This document shows, in pieces, positions 1-5,875 of a stretch of DNA of 20,068 nucleotides (positions are counted from its first letter, which is position 1; each line of letters starts with the position of its first letter). The notes below the pieces were generated by a model that saw only the letters and a program-made list of their open reading frames with translations, was not told the DNA's origin and did no database searches. The stretch is from a virus, in the IMG/VR virus record IMGVR_UViG_3300034418_000397, positions 1-20,068 of that record; one strand, 5' to 3'. The translations under genes and the position numbers were made by a program.

Positions 1-678
1 GATCTTGCAGGGCGGAATTCTGAACTCCAGTATGAATTGGCAAAGAAGGCCTCCGAGCTAAAGAGGGACATGGAATTTGCGTTGACGCAAAACCAGATCG
101 CAGTAGCAGGAGACGCTTCAACTGCGCGTAAGACAGCTGGTCTCGAGTCTTGGCTCCGCACAAACACCAATCGTGGTACTGGTACGACGACTGATGGTGC
201 TGATCCAGAGCTTTCGGCGACAACTTCTGGTTTCCCAGATACAGCGCCTGTCGACTCAGACACAACTCGCGCGTTCACTGAAGTGATGCTGAAGGACGTC
301 GTTCAATCCGTCTGGACCGAAGGGGGGGACCCCTCAATCTTGATGGTTGGCGCAGCGCAGAAGCAGGTTGTTTCTGGATTCGCGGGTATCGCAGAACAGC
401 GTTACATGGCTCCATCTGAAGGACCAACTACAATCATCGGTGCAGCTGATATCTATCAGTCAGACTTCGGTGCAATGTCGATTGTTCCTAACCGTTTTCA
501 GCGTAACCGTTCAGCATTTGTTGTTGATCCAGAGTACGTTGAAGTTGGATACCTCCGTGACTTCGAGATCCAAGAACTGGCGAAGACAGGCGATGCTGAA
601 GATCGTCAAATCGTTGTTGAGTTTGGACTCCAAGTCTCAAACGAAAAAGCACACGGTATCATTGCCGACTTGTCTTAA
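1..678 (+). CDS. Major capsid protein, copy 1 (SU10-like, 5'-truncated)
   Basis: This is the C-terminal 225 residues of a HK97-fold major capsid protein of the phage SU10 / DUF5309 type, which forms the icosahedral shell. The frame is open from base 1 (DLAGRNSELQYELAKK...), so the gene starts outside the window and the TTG at 37 is not a real start. The assignment rests on clear alignment with the complete capsid protein at 17157-18131. Both share VAGxxxTAR-xxAG-xxW-xxxNT, then TDGADP, a QSxWxxGG(D/N)P helix, and an LxKTGDxExRQ-V-NEKAxGIIAD C-terminus. About half the residues match in the best blocks and far fewer between them. Copy 1 has a longer loop after TDGADP, at about residues 72-92 of the fragment. 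A strong hairpin terminator follows the stop codon. It is intact as far as seen, and nothing suggests decay. Confidence 0.9.
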   Translation, partial: DLAGRNSELQYELAKKASELKRDMEFALTQNQIAVAGDASTARKTAGLESWLRTNTNRGTGTTTDGADPELSATTSGFPDTAPVDSDTTRAFTEVMLKDVVQSVWTEGGDPSILMVGAAQKQVVSGFAGIAEQRYMAPSEGPTTIIGAADIYQSDFGAMSIVPNRFQRNRSAFVVDPEYVEVGYLRDFEIQELAKTGDAEDRQIVVEFGLQVSNEKAHGIIADLS

Positions 679-690
679 TTGACAAAACCG

Positions 691-716
691 AGAGGGGGCT
701 TCGGCCCCTTCTTTTT
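691..716 (+). terminator. Rho-independent terminator after capsid gene copy 1
   Basis: A stem of 8-9 base pairs pairs AGAGGGGGC with GCCCCTTCT around a TTCG tetraloop (700-703). A run of five T follows at 712-716. One G-T wobble lies in the stem. The C(UUCG)G loop is exceptionally stable in RNA. It sits 12 bases after the capsid stop codon and would limit read-through or protect the 3' end of the abundant capsid mRNA. The hairpin after the second capsid gene at 18144-18165 has the same layout. Confidence 0.85.
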
Positions 717-731
717 ATCTAAGGGTGTTGC

Positions 732-1043
732 ATGGGAAACAAAAAGGTACTGAGCCACGACGCGCAGACAGGGATTACAAAATACTGGGTCGATAATGGT
801 GATGGCACATACACGATCGAAACCGATCAAGACTTCAAAGAAATTATTCAGAACAATCGAAACTTAACGAAAGAAACGGATAAGCACACTAAGTGGGGCG
901 AATGGTCGCGTGTCGCGTCTATCCCGTTGACGGTGTATTACGATCTAAAACAGAAGGGAATACTGGACGACGAGAAGGCGCTGAAGAAGTGGCTGAATGA
1001 TCCAGAGAATAAATATTTCAGAACACGCGAGGGGAAAGTATGA
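732..1043 (+). CDS. Small head-associated protein (paralogue of the 96-residue protein at 18366)
   Basis: This 103-residue soluble protein has no signal peptide or membrane segment. The N-terminal half (KVLSHDAQTGITKYW...) looks beta-rich. The C-terminal half carries RVASIPLTVYYDLKQKGI, then KKWLNDPENKYFRTR, which looks helical. Proteins of this kind recur in marine podoviruses directly after the capsid gene, and a head-completion or capsid-associated role is inferred from that position only. The protein at 18366-18656, which lies close behind the second capsid gene, has the same pattern: KVL near the N-terminus, then IPL followed by a helix, then K-x-FR near the end. The start ATG at 732 has AAGGG (721-725) as ribosome-binding site. 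The end overlaps the next gene by 4 bases (ATGA). Confidence 0.75.
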   Translation: MGNKKVLSHDAQTGITKYWVDNGDGTYTIETDQDFKEIIQNNRNLTKETDKHTKWGEWSRVASIPLTVYYDLKQKGILDDEKALKKWLNDPENKYFRTREGKV

Positions 1044-1756
1044 AGATTGTTGTCGGAGTCCCATGCCGGGACGAAGTACATACAACATTCTCTTATGATT
1101 TAGCGATGGCAATATCGACGCATCAACGGAATCATCCAGAGGACGAGATTGTGCTGTCGATGAAGCGCGGGACGTTGATCGCCGACCAGCGGCACGAACT
1201 GGCAAAGAAAGCGATTCTTGAAGAAGCGGATTATCTGTTGATGTTGGATTCGGACATGCGTTTCCCCCATGACATCATCGAGCAAATGGGTTCTCGCGAT
1301 AAAGAGATACTCGCTGCGTGTTCCTCGACGCGTAAGTTTCCTGCAAAGACCAATGCGTTCCGGTCCATCCGCCCGTCGCTTCACCTGTGGATTGATAAAG
1401 ACTCCACTGGGTTACATGAAGTCGCAGCGGTAGGAACTGCGATCATGCTGATTAAGACCGAAGTGTTTTTCCGCATGGACCTGCCGTTCTTTGAGATCGT
1501 TTGGGATGACTACTTCCAACATTTTATGGGGGAAGATGTATACTTTTGTGCAAAGGCGCGTCAGGCCGGTTACCAAGTGTGGGTCGATCAAGACTTGTCG
1601 CACAGTATTCGACACACGGGTTCCTATGAGTTTAGTCACGAAGATGCGATCATTAACAAGGACGACGACGAAGAGGTCGTCAAAGAGTTTATCGAATTGA
1701 GGAAGAAACTAGATGAGCGTGACGAATTACGGCGAACTGAAGTCAACGATAGCTGA
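1040..1756 (+). CDS. GT-A fold glycosyltransferase (family 2-like)
   Basis: This 238-residue protein probably transfers a sugar from a nucleotide-sugar donor. The N-terminus KIVVGVPCRDEV matches the opening strand and loop of GT-A enzymes. LLMLDSDMRFP (residues 66-76) holds the DxD metal/nucleotide site, D70-S-D72. GEDVYFCAKARQAGY (164-178) matches the 'ED' catalytic-base helix. HSIRHTGSY (188-196) supplies the usual late metal-binding histidine, so all key residues appear present. The last 20-30 residues are charged and partly overlap the next gene. It lies between a head protein and the head-tail adaptor, so it is probably expressed late. Capsid or tail glycosylation, or modification of host surface sugar, are all possible; the acceptor is unknown. 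Ribosome-binding site GAGGGG lies 5-10 bases before the ATG. Confidence 0.85.
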   Translation: MKIVVGVPCRDEVHTTFSYDLAMAISTHQRNHPEDEIVLSMKRGTLIADQRHELAKKAILEEADYLLMLDSDMRFPHDIIEQMGSRDKEILAACSSTRKFPAKTNAFRSIRPSLHLWIDKDSTGLHEVAAVGTAIMLIKTEVFFRMDLPFFEIVWDDYFQHFMGEDVYFCAKARQAGYQVWVDQDLSHSIRHTGSYEFSHEDAIINKDDDEEVVKEFIELRKKLDERDELRRTEVNDS

Positions 1757-2339
1757 CTTTCTAAACCGATCGGATTTGACGTCAGTCATCCCGACATTTA
1801 TCGACTTCGCCGAGGCGGAGTTCAATCGTAACTTGCGCGTCCGCCAGATGGTGTTGCGCGCCGAAGCGCAGATCGACGCACGCTTCTCAGCGGTTCCAGC
1901 TGACTTCATTGAAGCGAAAGATTTAGTGATCGTGACCACGAATCCCGTCCAGCCGCTTGAGTTCATTACGCAGCAAGAAATGGCGCAAGAGCGAAACACG
2001 ACTTACACGGCTGCATCGACACCGAGGTACTTTTCAGTGGTTGGCGGTCAGTTCGAGTTTGTGCCGACACCGGATCAACAGTATTCGTTGGAGATGTCGT
2101 ACTTCGCGAAGATTCCTGCGTTGTCAGCTGACACGGACACCAACTGGTTATTGACAGACTATCCAGACATTTACCTGTATACTTCACTTATGCATTCCGC
2201 GCCTTATCTGAAAGATGACGAGCGGATTGGAGTTTGGTCGCAACTGGCGGCTAAAGCGCGCGAGGAATTGATTGCGCGAGATGCCAGTTCGTCATTTAAT
2301 GGGTCAACACCACGGATCAAAATTAGGAGCTTCGGATAA
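1713..2339 (+). CDS. Head-tail adaptor protein (SU10 adaptor-like)
   Basis: This 208-residue protein resembles the adaptor family of SU10/P22-like podoviruses, which forms a ring below the portal and links it to the tail. The N-terminus (TNYGELKSTIADFLNRSDL, then IPTFIDFAEAEFNRNLR) is the typical helical start of the family, which fixes the ATG at 1713 even though this lies 44 bases inside the glycosyltransferase gene. A beta-rich centre follows (PADFIEAKDLVI, then PRYFSVVGGQFEFVPTP). Near the C-terminus come LLTDYPDIYLYTSLMHSAPYLKDD (about residues 145-168) and a closing helix, as usual in this family. The stop overlaps the next start (TAATG). Its sequence is unusually rich in CpG compared with genes further downstream. 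Confidence 0.8.
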   Translation: MSVTNYGELKSTIADFLNRSDLTSVIPTFIDFAEAEFNRNLRVRQMVLRAEAQIDARFSAVPADFIEAKDLVIVTTNPVQPLEFITQQEMAQERNTTYTAASTPRYFSVVGGQFEFVPTPDQQYSLEMSYFAKIPALSADTDTNWLLTDYPDIYLYTSLMHSAPYLKDDERIGVWSQLAAKAREELIARDASSSFNGSTPRIKIRSFG

Positions 2340-2728
2340 TGGCCGGTTTTTCAAACTATCTCGAAACAGAGATTCTGGATCACGTTTTTGGCGGCAATGC
2401 GTATACAGCGCCAGCAACTTTGTACCTAGCGCTGCACACAGCTGATCCAGCTGAAGATGGTTCAGGAACTGAAGTATCAACTTCAGGTACTGCATATGCG
2501 CGTCAAACTGTGGCATTCACGGTTTCAGGCGATACAGCAACGACAAGCGCAGCAGTTGAATACTCAACAGCGACAGCAAACTTCGGAACTGTGTCTCACG
2601 TTGCAGTATGGGATGCATCGACAGCAGGCAACATGCTCGCATTTGCGGCATTGACGAGTTCAAAGACAATCGAGACAGGCGACGTGTTCCGCGTACCAGC
2701 CGGTGATCTCGATATCACACTGGACTAA
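2339..2728 (+). CDS. Gp80-like phage tail/structural protein
   Basis: This 129-residue protein begins with FSNYLETEILDHVFGGNAYTAPATLYLALHT, a characteristic start of a widespread phage structural family often labelled tail fibre protein Gp80. The rest is a compact beta-rich domain: YARQTV at about residues 52-57, then FGTVSHVAVWD and AFAALTSSKTIETGDVFRVPAGDLDITL. No membrane segment or enzyme motif is seen. It starts on the stop codon of the adaptor gene (TAATG), so translation is probably coupled. The position between adaptor and fibre genes fits a small virion component, but the exact site in the particle cannot be told from sequence. Confidence 0.7.
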   Translation: MAGFSNYLETEILDHVFGGNAYTAPATLYLALHTADPAEDGSGTEVSTSGTAYARQTVAFTVSGDTATTSAAVEYSTATANFGTVSHVAVWDASTAGNMLAFAALTSSKTIETGDVFRVPAGDLDITLD

Positions 2729-2732
2729 TTAA

Positions 2733-3404
2733 ATGCCTAGCAGTCGTATTGGATACGGCTACGGCCCATACAGTGATGCCGATTTTGGTACTGAAGGAGT
2801 TATTCAGACCGGATCGGCTTCCGTCGTTGTAACATCCAGTGTTACAGCGAATGGCGGTATTCGTAAGGACGGATCAGCATCTGACTCAATCGTAACGTCG
2901 TCGATCACTGCATCTGCCACGCGAGTACGAGAGTCTGGAGCGCTAGTCAGTTCAACGGCAACCAATGCGTCGAGCGGCGAAGAGTTTGTTCTCAAGATCA
3001 TTAGCGAATACGACTACGGTGATGGCGCATATGGTTATGGGTCGTATGGACAGGGACCGCTAGATACAACGGCAACTGCTTCGGCGTCAGTGACGTCAGC
3101 CGCAACCAAAGTATTCCAAGGTTCGGCGACAGCAAATGCTTCAGCGTCAGCAACGTCTTCTGCGCTCACAGTGGTCGATGGAGTTGCGACAGTATCTGCA
3201 AGCAGCACGAATACGGCTGATGGTGTTGCGACTGCTGGCGGATCGGGTACAGTTAACGTGTCGGCGACATTTACATGTACAGCGTCTGCGACATTTATTG
3301 CAGCAGGCATCACGGCATCGGAATCATCGTTTGCTGCTGTTGCTCGCGAAAAATGGGAGCCAATACCAATAGCTCCTGAAACTTGGGTTAGAATAGCCTC
3401 ATAG
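2733..3404 (+). CDS. Ala/Ser/Thr-rich repeat protein, probable fibre component
   Basis: This 223-residue low-complexity protein is built of imperfect 20-25 residue units of the form GSAS-xxx-VTSS-(V/I)TA. Two clear units lie at about residues 27-47 and 47-70, and looser ones at 111-195. Two Gly/Tyr-rich stretches interrupt it: GYGYGPYSDADFG (7-19) and YGDGAYGYGSYGQG (95-108). Strand-like alternation suggests a beta-solenoid or intertwined fibre. The C-terminus has two tryptophans in W-EPIPIAPETW. Similar repeat proteins sit next to fibre genes in marine phages, but no function is established to my knowledge. A related Gly/Tyr motif occurs in the tail hub-like protein at 6188-6235. The ribosome-binding site is weak and the gap to the previous gene is 4 bases. 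Confidence 0.65.
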   Translation: MPSSRIGYGYGPYSDADFGTEGVIQTGSASVVVTSSVTANGGIRKDGSASDSIVTSSITASATRVRESGALVSSTATNASSGEEFVLKIISEYDYGDGAYGYGSYGQGPLDTTATASASVTSAATKVFQGSATANASASATSSALTVVDGVATVSASSTNTADGVATAGGSGTVNVSATFTCTASATFIAAGITASESSFAAVAREKWEPIPIAPETWVRIAS

Positions 3405-3429
3405 ATTAACTTGGACGAAGGTGGCTTAA

Positions 3430-3969
3430 ATGGCTGATACTACAACCACTACTTATGGATTGACGAAGCCAGAGGTCGGCGCGTCGACAGATACTTGGGG
3501 AACCAAGATCAACAACAATTTGGATTCGTTGGACGATCTTCTCGATGGAACAACTGCGATTGCTCCGAATCTGACAGAGGGTTCTTGGGAGATCGGCGGG
3601 ACTGCTGTTACATCAACAGCGGCAGAACTGAACAAGCTAGATGGGTTTGGTGATATCGGGTTCCGCGAGATTCCTGCTGTCGGAACTAAGACATCTTCTT
3701 ACACATTGGCAACAGGCGATGTTGGTAAGTATGTACAAGTCGGTTCTGGCGGATCAATCACAATCCCAGACGCTACCTTCTCAGAAGGTGATGCGATTGT
3801 GCTGTTCAACAACACAACTGGCGATATCACTGTCACATGCTCAATCACAACTGCTTACATTAGCGGAACAGATTCAGATGTTGCTTCTGTCACTTTGGCG
3901 ACAAGGGGTGTTTGTAACATCTTGTTTATTAGCGGCACAGTAGCAGTTCTAACAGGGAACGTATCGTAA
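3430..3969 (+). CDS. Tail fibre protein with T-AELNKLDG motif
   Basis: This 179-residue protein begins with [35 protein letters not shown] (residues 6-40), a recurrent N-terminal module of phage fibre proteins. [11 protein letters not shown] follows at about 62-72, the hallmark repeat seen in many trimeric tail fibres. The C-terminal 100 residues form a beta-rich domain: [16 protein letters not shown], then [16 protein letters not shown] and [16 protein letters not shown]. This type of domain also caps fibres in marine phages. It should therefore be a short trimeric fibre or a fibre segment used in host contact. The start at 3430 has AAGGTGG (3419-3425) upstream. The stop overlaps the next ATG (TAATG). 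Confidence 0.75.
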   Translation: MADTTTTTYGLTKPEVGASTDTWGTKINNNLDSLDDLLDGTTAIAPNLTEGSWEIGGTAVTSTAAELNKLDGFGDIGFREIPAVGTKTSSYTLATGDVGKYVQVGSGGSITIPDATFSEGDAIVLFNNTTGDITVTCSITTAYISGTDSDVASVTLATRGVCNILFISGTVAVLTGNVS

Positions 3970-4814
3970 TGAGCGGAATACTTCTTGGTTTCGTAGGAGG
4001 TAATTATGGACCTCCTCCAGTCGAAGCATCTGGTGGCGATGAAACACAGACTATCGGTGACTACAAATACCATGTGTTCACATCATCAGGAACTTTCACC
4101 GTTACAGGCGGAGGAACTATTGAAGTAACTTCAGCAGGCGGTGGAGGTGGCGGAGGCGCCAACGGTGGCGGTGGTGGCGGCGGCGGGGAGCTTGACGTAT
4201 TGTCGTCAGTCGAAGTTGCGGCAGGAACTTACTCAATCACTATTGGCGCAGGAGGCGCAGGAAGGCGACACGATGAAGGTATAGCCGCATCTAATGGAGG
4301 AACCAGTAGTTTTGCAGTAAGCGTCACCTCATTAGGTGGAGGACGTGGTGGATCTGGAGAACAATCAGGTGCAACTGGAGGTTCTGGCGGAGGCGGGGGC
4401 CAATACCTTGGAGGCGGTGGAGCTAGTGGTTCCAATACGTTTGCCGGCGGTAGCGGACAATTCCAGTTTACAGGCGGTGGCGGTGGAGCTACTGAAGCAG
4501 GGAGTAATGCGGTTTCATTTCAAAACGGCGATGGAGGCGAGGGTTATACACTAACTGATATTGACTCCAACCTTACTTCTGCAAATTTCACATCGTTGTC
4601 AAGCATGACAGTTATTTGTTCTGGCGGAGGCGGAGGCAACTATGATGGAGCCGCTGGCACTGCAGGCACAGGAGGCGGAAATGGTCGCAGTGGACACAGG
4701 CCGGGAGCCGCATACAATGCAGTATCTTATGGCTCTGGCGGCGGCGGCGGAGCAAATGAAGATGATGGCGGGTCAGGAAAGTCTGGTGTTGTAATTATTC
4801 GGTATGCGGCATAG
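3969..4814 (+). CDS. Glycine-rich receptor-binding/adhesin protein
   Basis: This 281-residue protein has many poly-glycine tracts, the longest at residues 56-73 and others at about 136-147, 166-172, 217-224 and 257-263. Between the tracts lie strand-forming segments such as YKYHVFTSSGTFTVTGGGTIEV (32-53) and TYSITIGAGGAG (87-98). The end, GKSGVVIIRYAA, is typical of phage Gly-rich proteins whose tracts pack as polyglycine II helices. In phage S16 gp38 such a domain forms the adhesin tip and the loops between tracts bind the receptor. This comparison is by architecture only. The N-terminal [14 protein letters not shown] probably docks it to the fibre or tail. Host recognition is the likely role. 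The gene starts on the stop codon of the fibre gene. Confidence 0.7.
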   Translation: MSGILLGFVGGNYGPPPVEASGGDETQTIGDYKYHVFTSSGTFTVTGGGTIEVTSAGGGGGGGANGGGGGGGGELDVLSSVEVAAGTYSITIGAGGAGRRHDEGIAASNGGTSSFAVSVTSLGGGRGGSGEQSGATGGSGGGGGQYLGGGGASGSNTFAGGSGQFQFTGGGGGATEAGSNAVSFQNGDGGEGYTLTDIDSNLTSANFTSLSSMTVICSGGGGGNYDGAAGTAGTGGGNGRSGHRPGAAYNAVSYGSGGGGGANEDDGGSGKSGVVIIRYAA

Positions 4815-4823
4815 GGATAGAAA

Positions 4824-5192
4824 ATGGCTTATTTCGCACAAATAGATGCAAACAATACAGTAACAAATGTGATTGTTGTTAAAGATTCAGACTGTCTTGA
4901 TAGTGATGGCAATCATTCAGAGACCGTAGGCGTAAACTTTTGCAAGTCTTTGTTTGGCAGTCAGACAGAATGGAAGCAAACATCACGGGATGGATCAATT
5001 AGGAATCAGCAAGCAGACATCGGCGACACTTATGATGCTACTAACGACTGGTTTGTTTCTCCTCAACCTTATCCATCATGGACTTTAGATCAGTCAGGTC
5101 TTTGGGAGCCGCCTGTTTCACGCCCATCTTCTGACGGTACAAATTGGTTTTTATGGAACGAAGACACCCTATCTTGGGATGAGTATAGCTAA
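4824..5192 (+). CDS. Small fibre-associated protein (PYPSW type)
   Basis: This 122-residue protein opens with MAYFAQIDANNTVTNVIVV. It contains DTYDATNDWFVSPQPYPSW (about residues 68-86) and ends in a tryptophan-rich stretch (WFLWNEDTLSWDEYS). Proteins with this opening and the P-x-PYPSW motif recur next to tail fibre genes in marine myo- and podoviruses. Their role is not established, and both a fibre-tip domain and a fibre-folding chaperone have the right size. No signal peptide, membrane segment or catalytic motif is visible. GGGATAG lies ahead of the ATG as a plausible ribosome-binding site. Confidence 0.65.
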   Translation: MAYFAQIDANNTVTNVIVVKDSDCLDSDGNHSETVGVNFCKSLFGSQTEWKQTSRDGSIRNQQADIGDTYDATNDWFVSPQPYPSWTLDQSGLWEPPVSRPSSDGTNWFLWNEDTLSWDEYS

Positions 5193-5209
5193 GGCTAATG
5201 GTGAGCTAG

Positions 5210-5875
5210 ATGGCGAATCAGTCGCAACCGCCAAGCCCAACTGGATCTTTATGGACCGATTGGGCTATACGGCTCAACACATACCTGAACCGCGTCAGGA
5301 CTCTTTTACAGCACAAGTCTGGAGATGAGTCGGCGGAGACAGAAGGTGTCTTGCTGTATGACCCAGAGTTAGATCATGTTGTCGTCTCAAGCAATGGTGC
5401 GTTTGAGCCTTTAGCCTGGGGACATAACAGCTATGGTTCTTTTTACAGCACTGCCACTCATTCAGCAGGATCGACAAATACCGCAACAGCTATCACATGG
5501 GAAAACACTGCGCTCAGTAACGATGTAGCAATAGACGGTGTTGTGACAAGTCGCATCAACTTCACCTACGCTGGGACGTATCAGATCGACTTCTCATGCG
5601 AGTTGCAGTCTGGTAACTCAAGCAGTAAGACGGTGTACATCTGGCCTCGCGTCAACGGGACTGATGTTACATTCTCAACAATTGTCCACACAGTCGCAAA
5701 CGCTGGTGAGTCCAAAACAGTCAGCAGATCTGGTATATTTGAGCTTAGTGCAGGCGATTACATTGAAGCATATTACGCGGTAACAGATACAAATCTCACT
5801 ATTGATGGTTCAGCCGCAACAGCATTCTCCCCTGCTTCACCATCCGCAACTATCATGATTACGGAGTTGAGATAA
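5210..5875 (+). CDS. Fibre protein with C1q-like jelly-roll domain
   Basis: This 221-residue protein appears to have two parts. Residues 1-75 contain a helix (WAIRLNTYLNRVRTLLQHKSGDE) and a short strand-turn-strand (EGVLLYDPELDHVVVSSNG), which is a common attachment module. Residues 76-221 look like a C1q/TNF-type jelly roll. They hold TYQIDFSCELQSGNSSSKTVYIWPRVNG and a GIFELSAGDYIEAYYAV strand pair, then a beta ending (SATIMITEL). Such domains usually trimerise and bind ligands at fibre tips. It lies at the end of the fibre block, just before the tail hub-like gene, which suits a host-contact protein. The fold is inferred from strand pattern, not from a search. Confidence 0.65.
   Translation: MANQSQPPSPTGSLWTDWAIRLNTYLNRVRTLLQHKSGDESAETEGVLLYDPELDHVVVSSNGAFEPLAWGHNSYGSFYSTATHSAGSTNTATAITWENTALSNDVAIDGVVTSRINFTYAGTYQIDFSCELQSGNSSSKTVYIWPRVNGTDVTFSTIVHTVANAGESKTVSRSGIFELSAGDYIEAYYAVTDTNLTIDGSAATAFSPASPSATIMITELR

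Noticed and set aside
37-678. TTG at 37 as the start of a 213-residue protein
   Set aside because: The frame stays open to base 1 and the upstream residues align with the second capsid protein, so the gene is simply cut by the window edge.
679-721. Perfect TTGACA at 679-684 as a -35 box for a promoter before the 103-residue gene
   Set aside because: The only TATCTA-like -10 candidate (716-721) is about 31 bases away, far beyond the usual 16-18, and the interval is filled by the terminator hairpin.
4130-4190. GGC/GGT/GGA tracts as a microsatellite or DNA repeat
   Set aside because: The tracts stay in frame as glycine codons of the adhesin with varied third bases, so they reflect protein composition rather than a separate repeat element.
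4824-5875. Possible target region of a diversity-generating retroelement in the adhesion genes
   Set aside because: No reverse transcriptase, template repeat or near-identical second copy of these segments is visible in the window.
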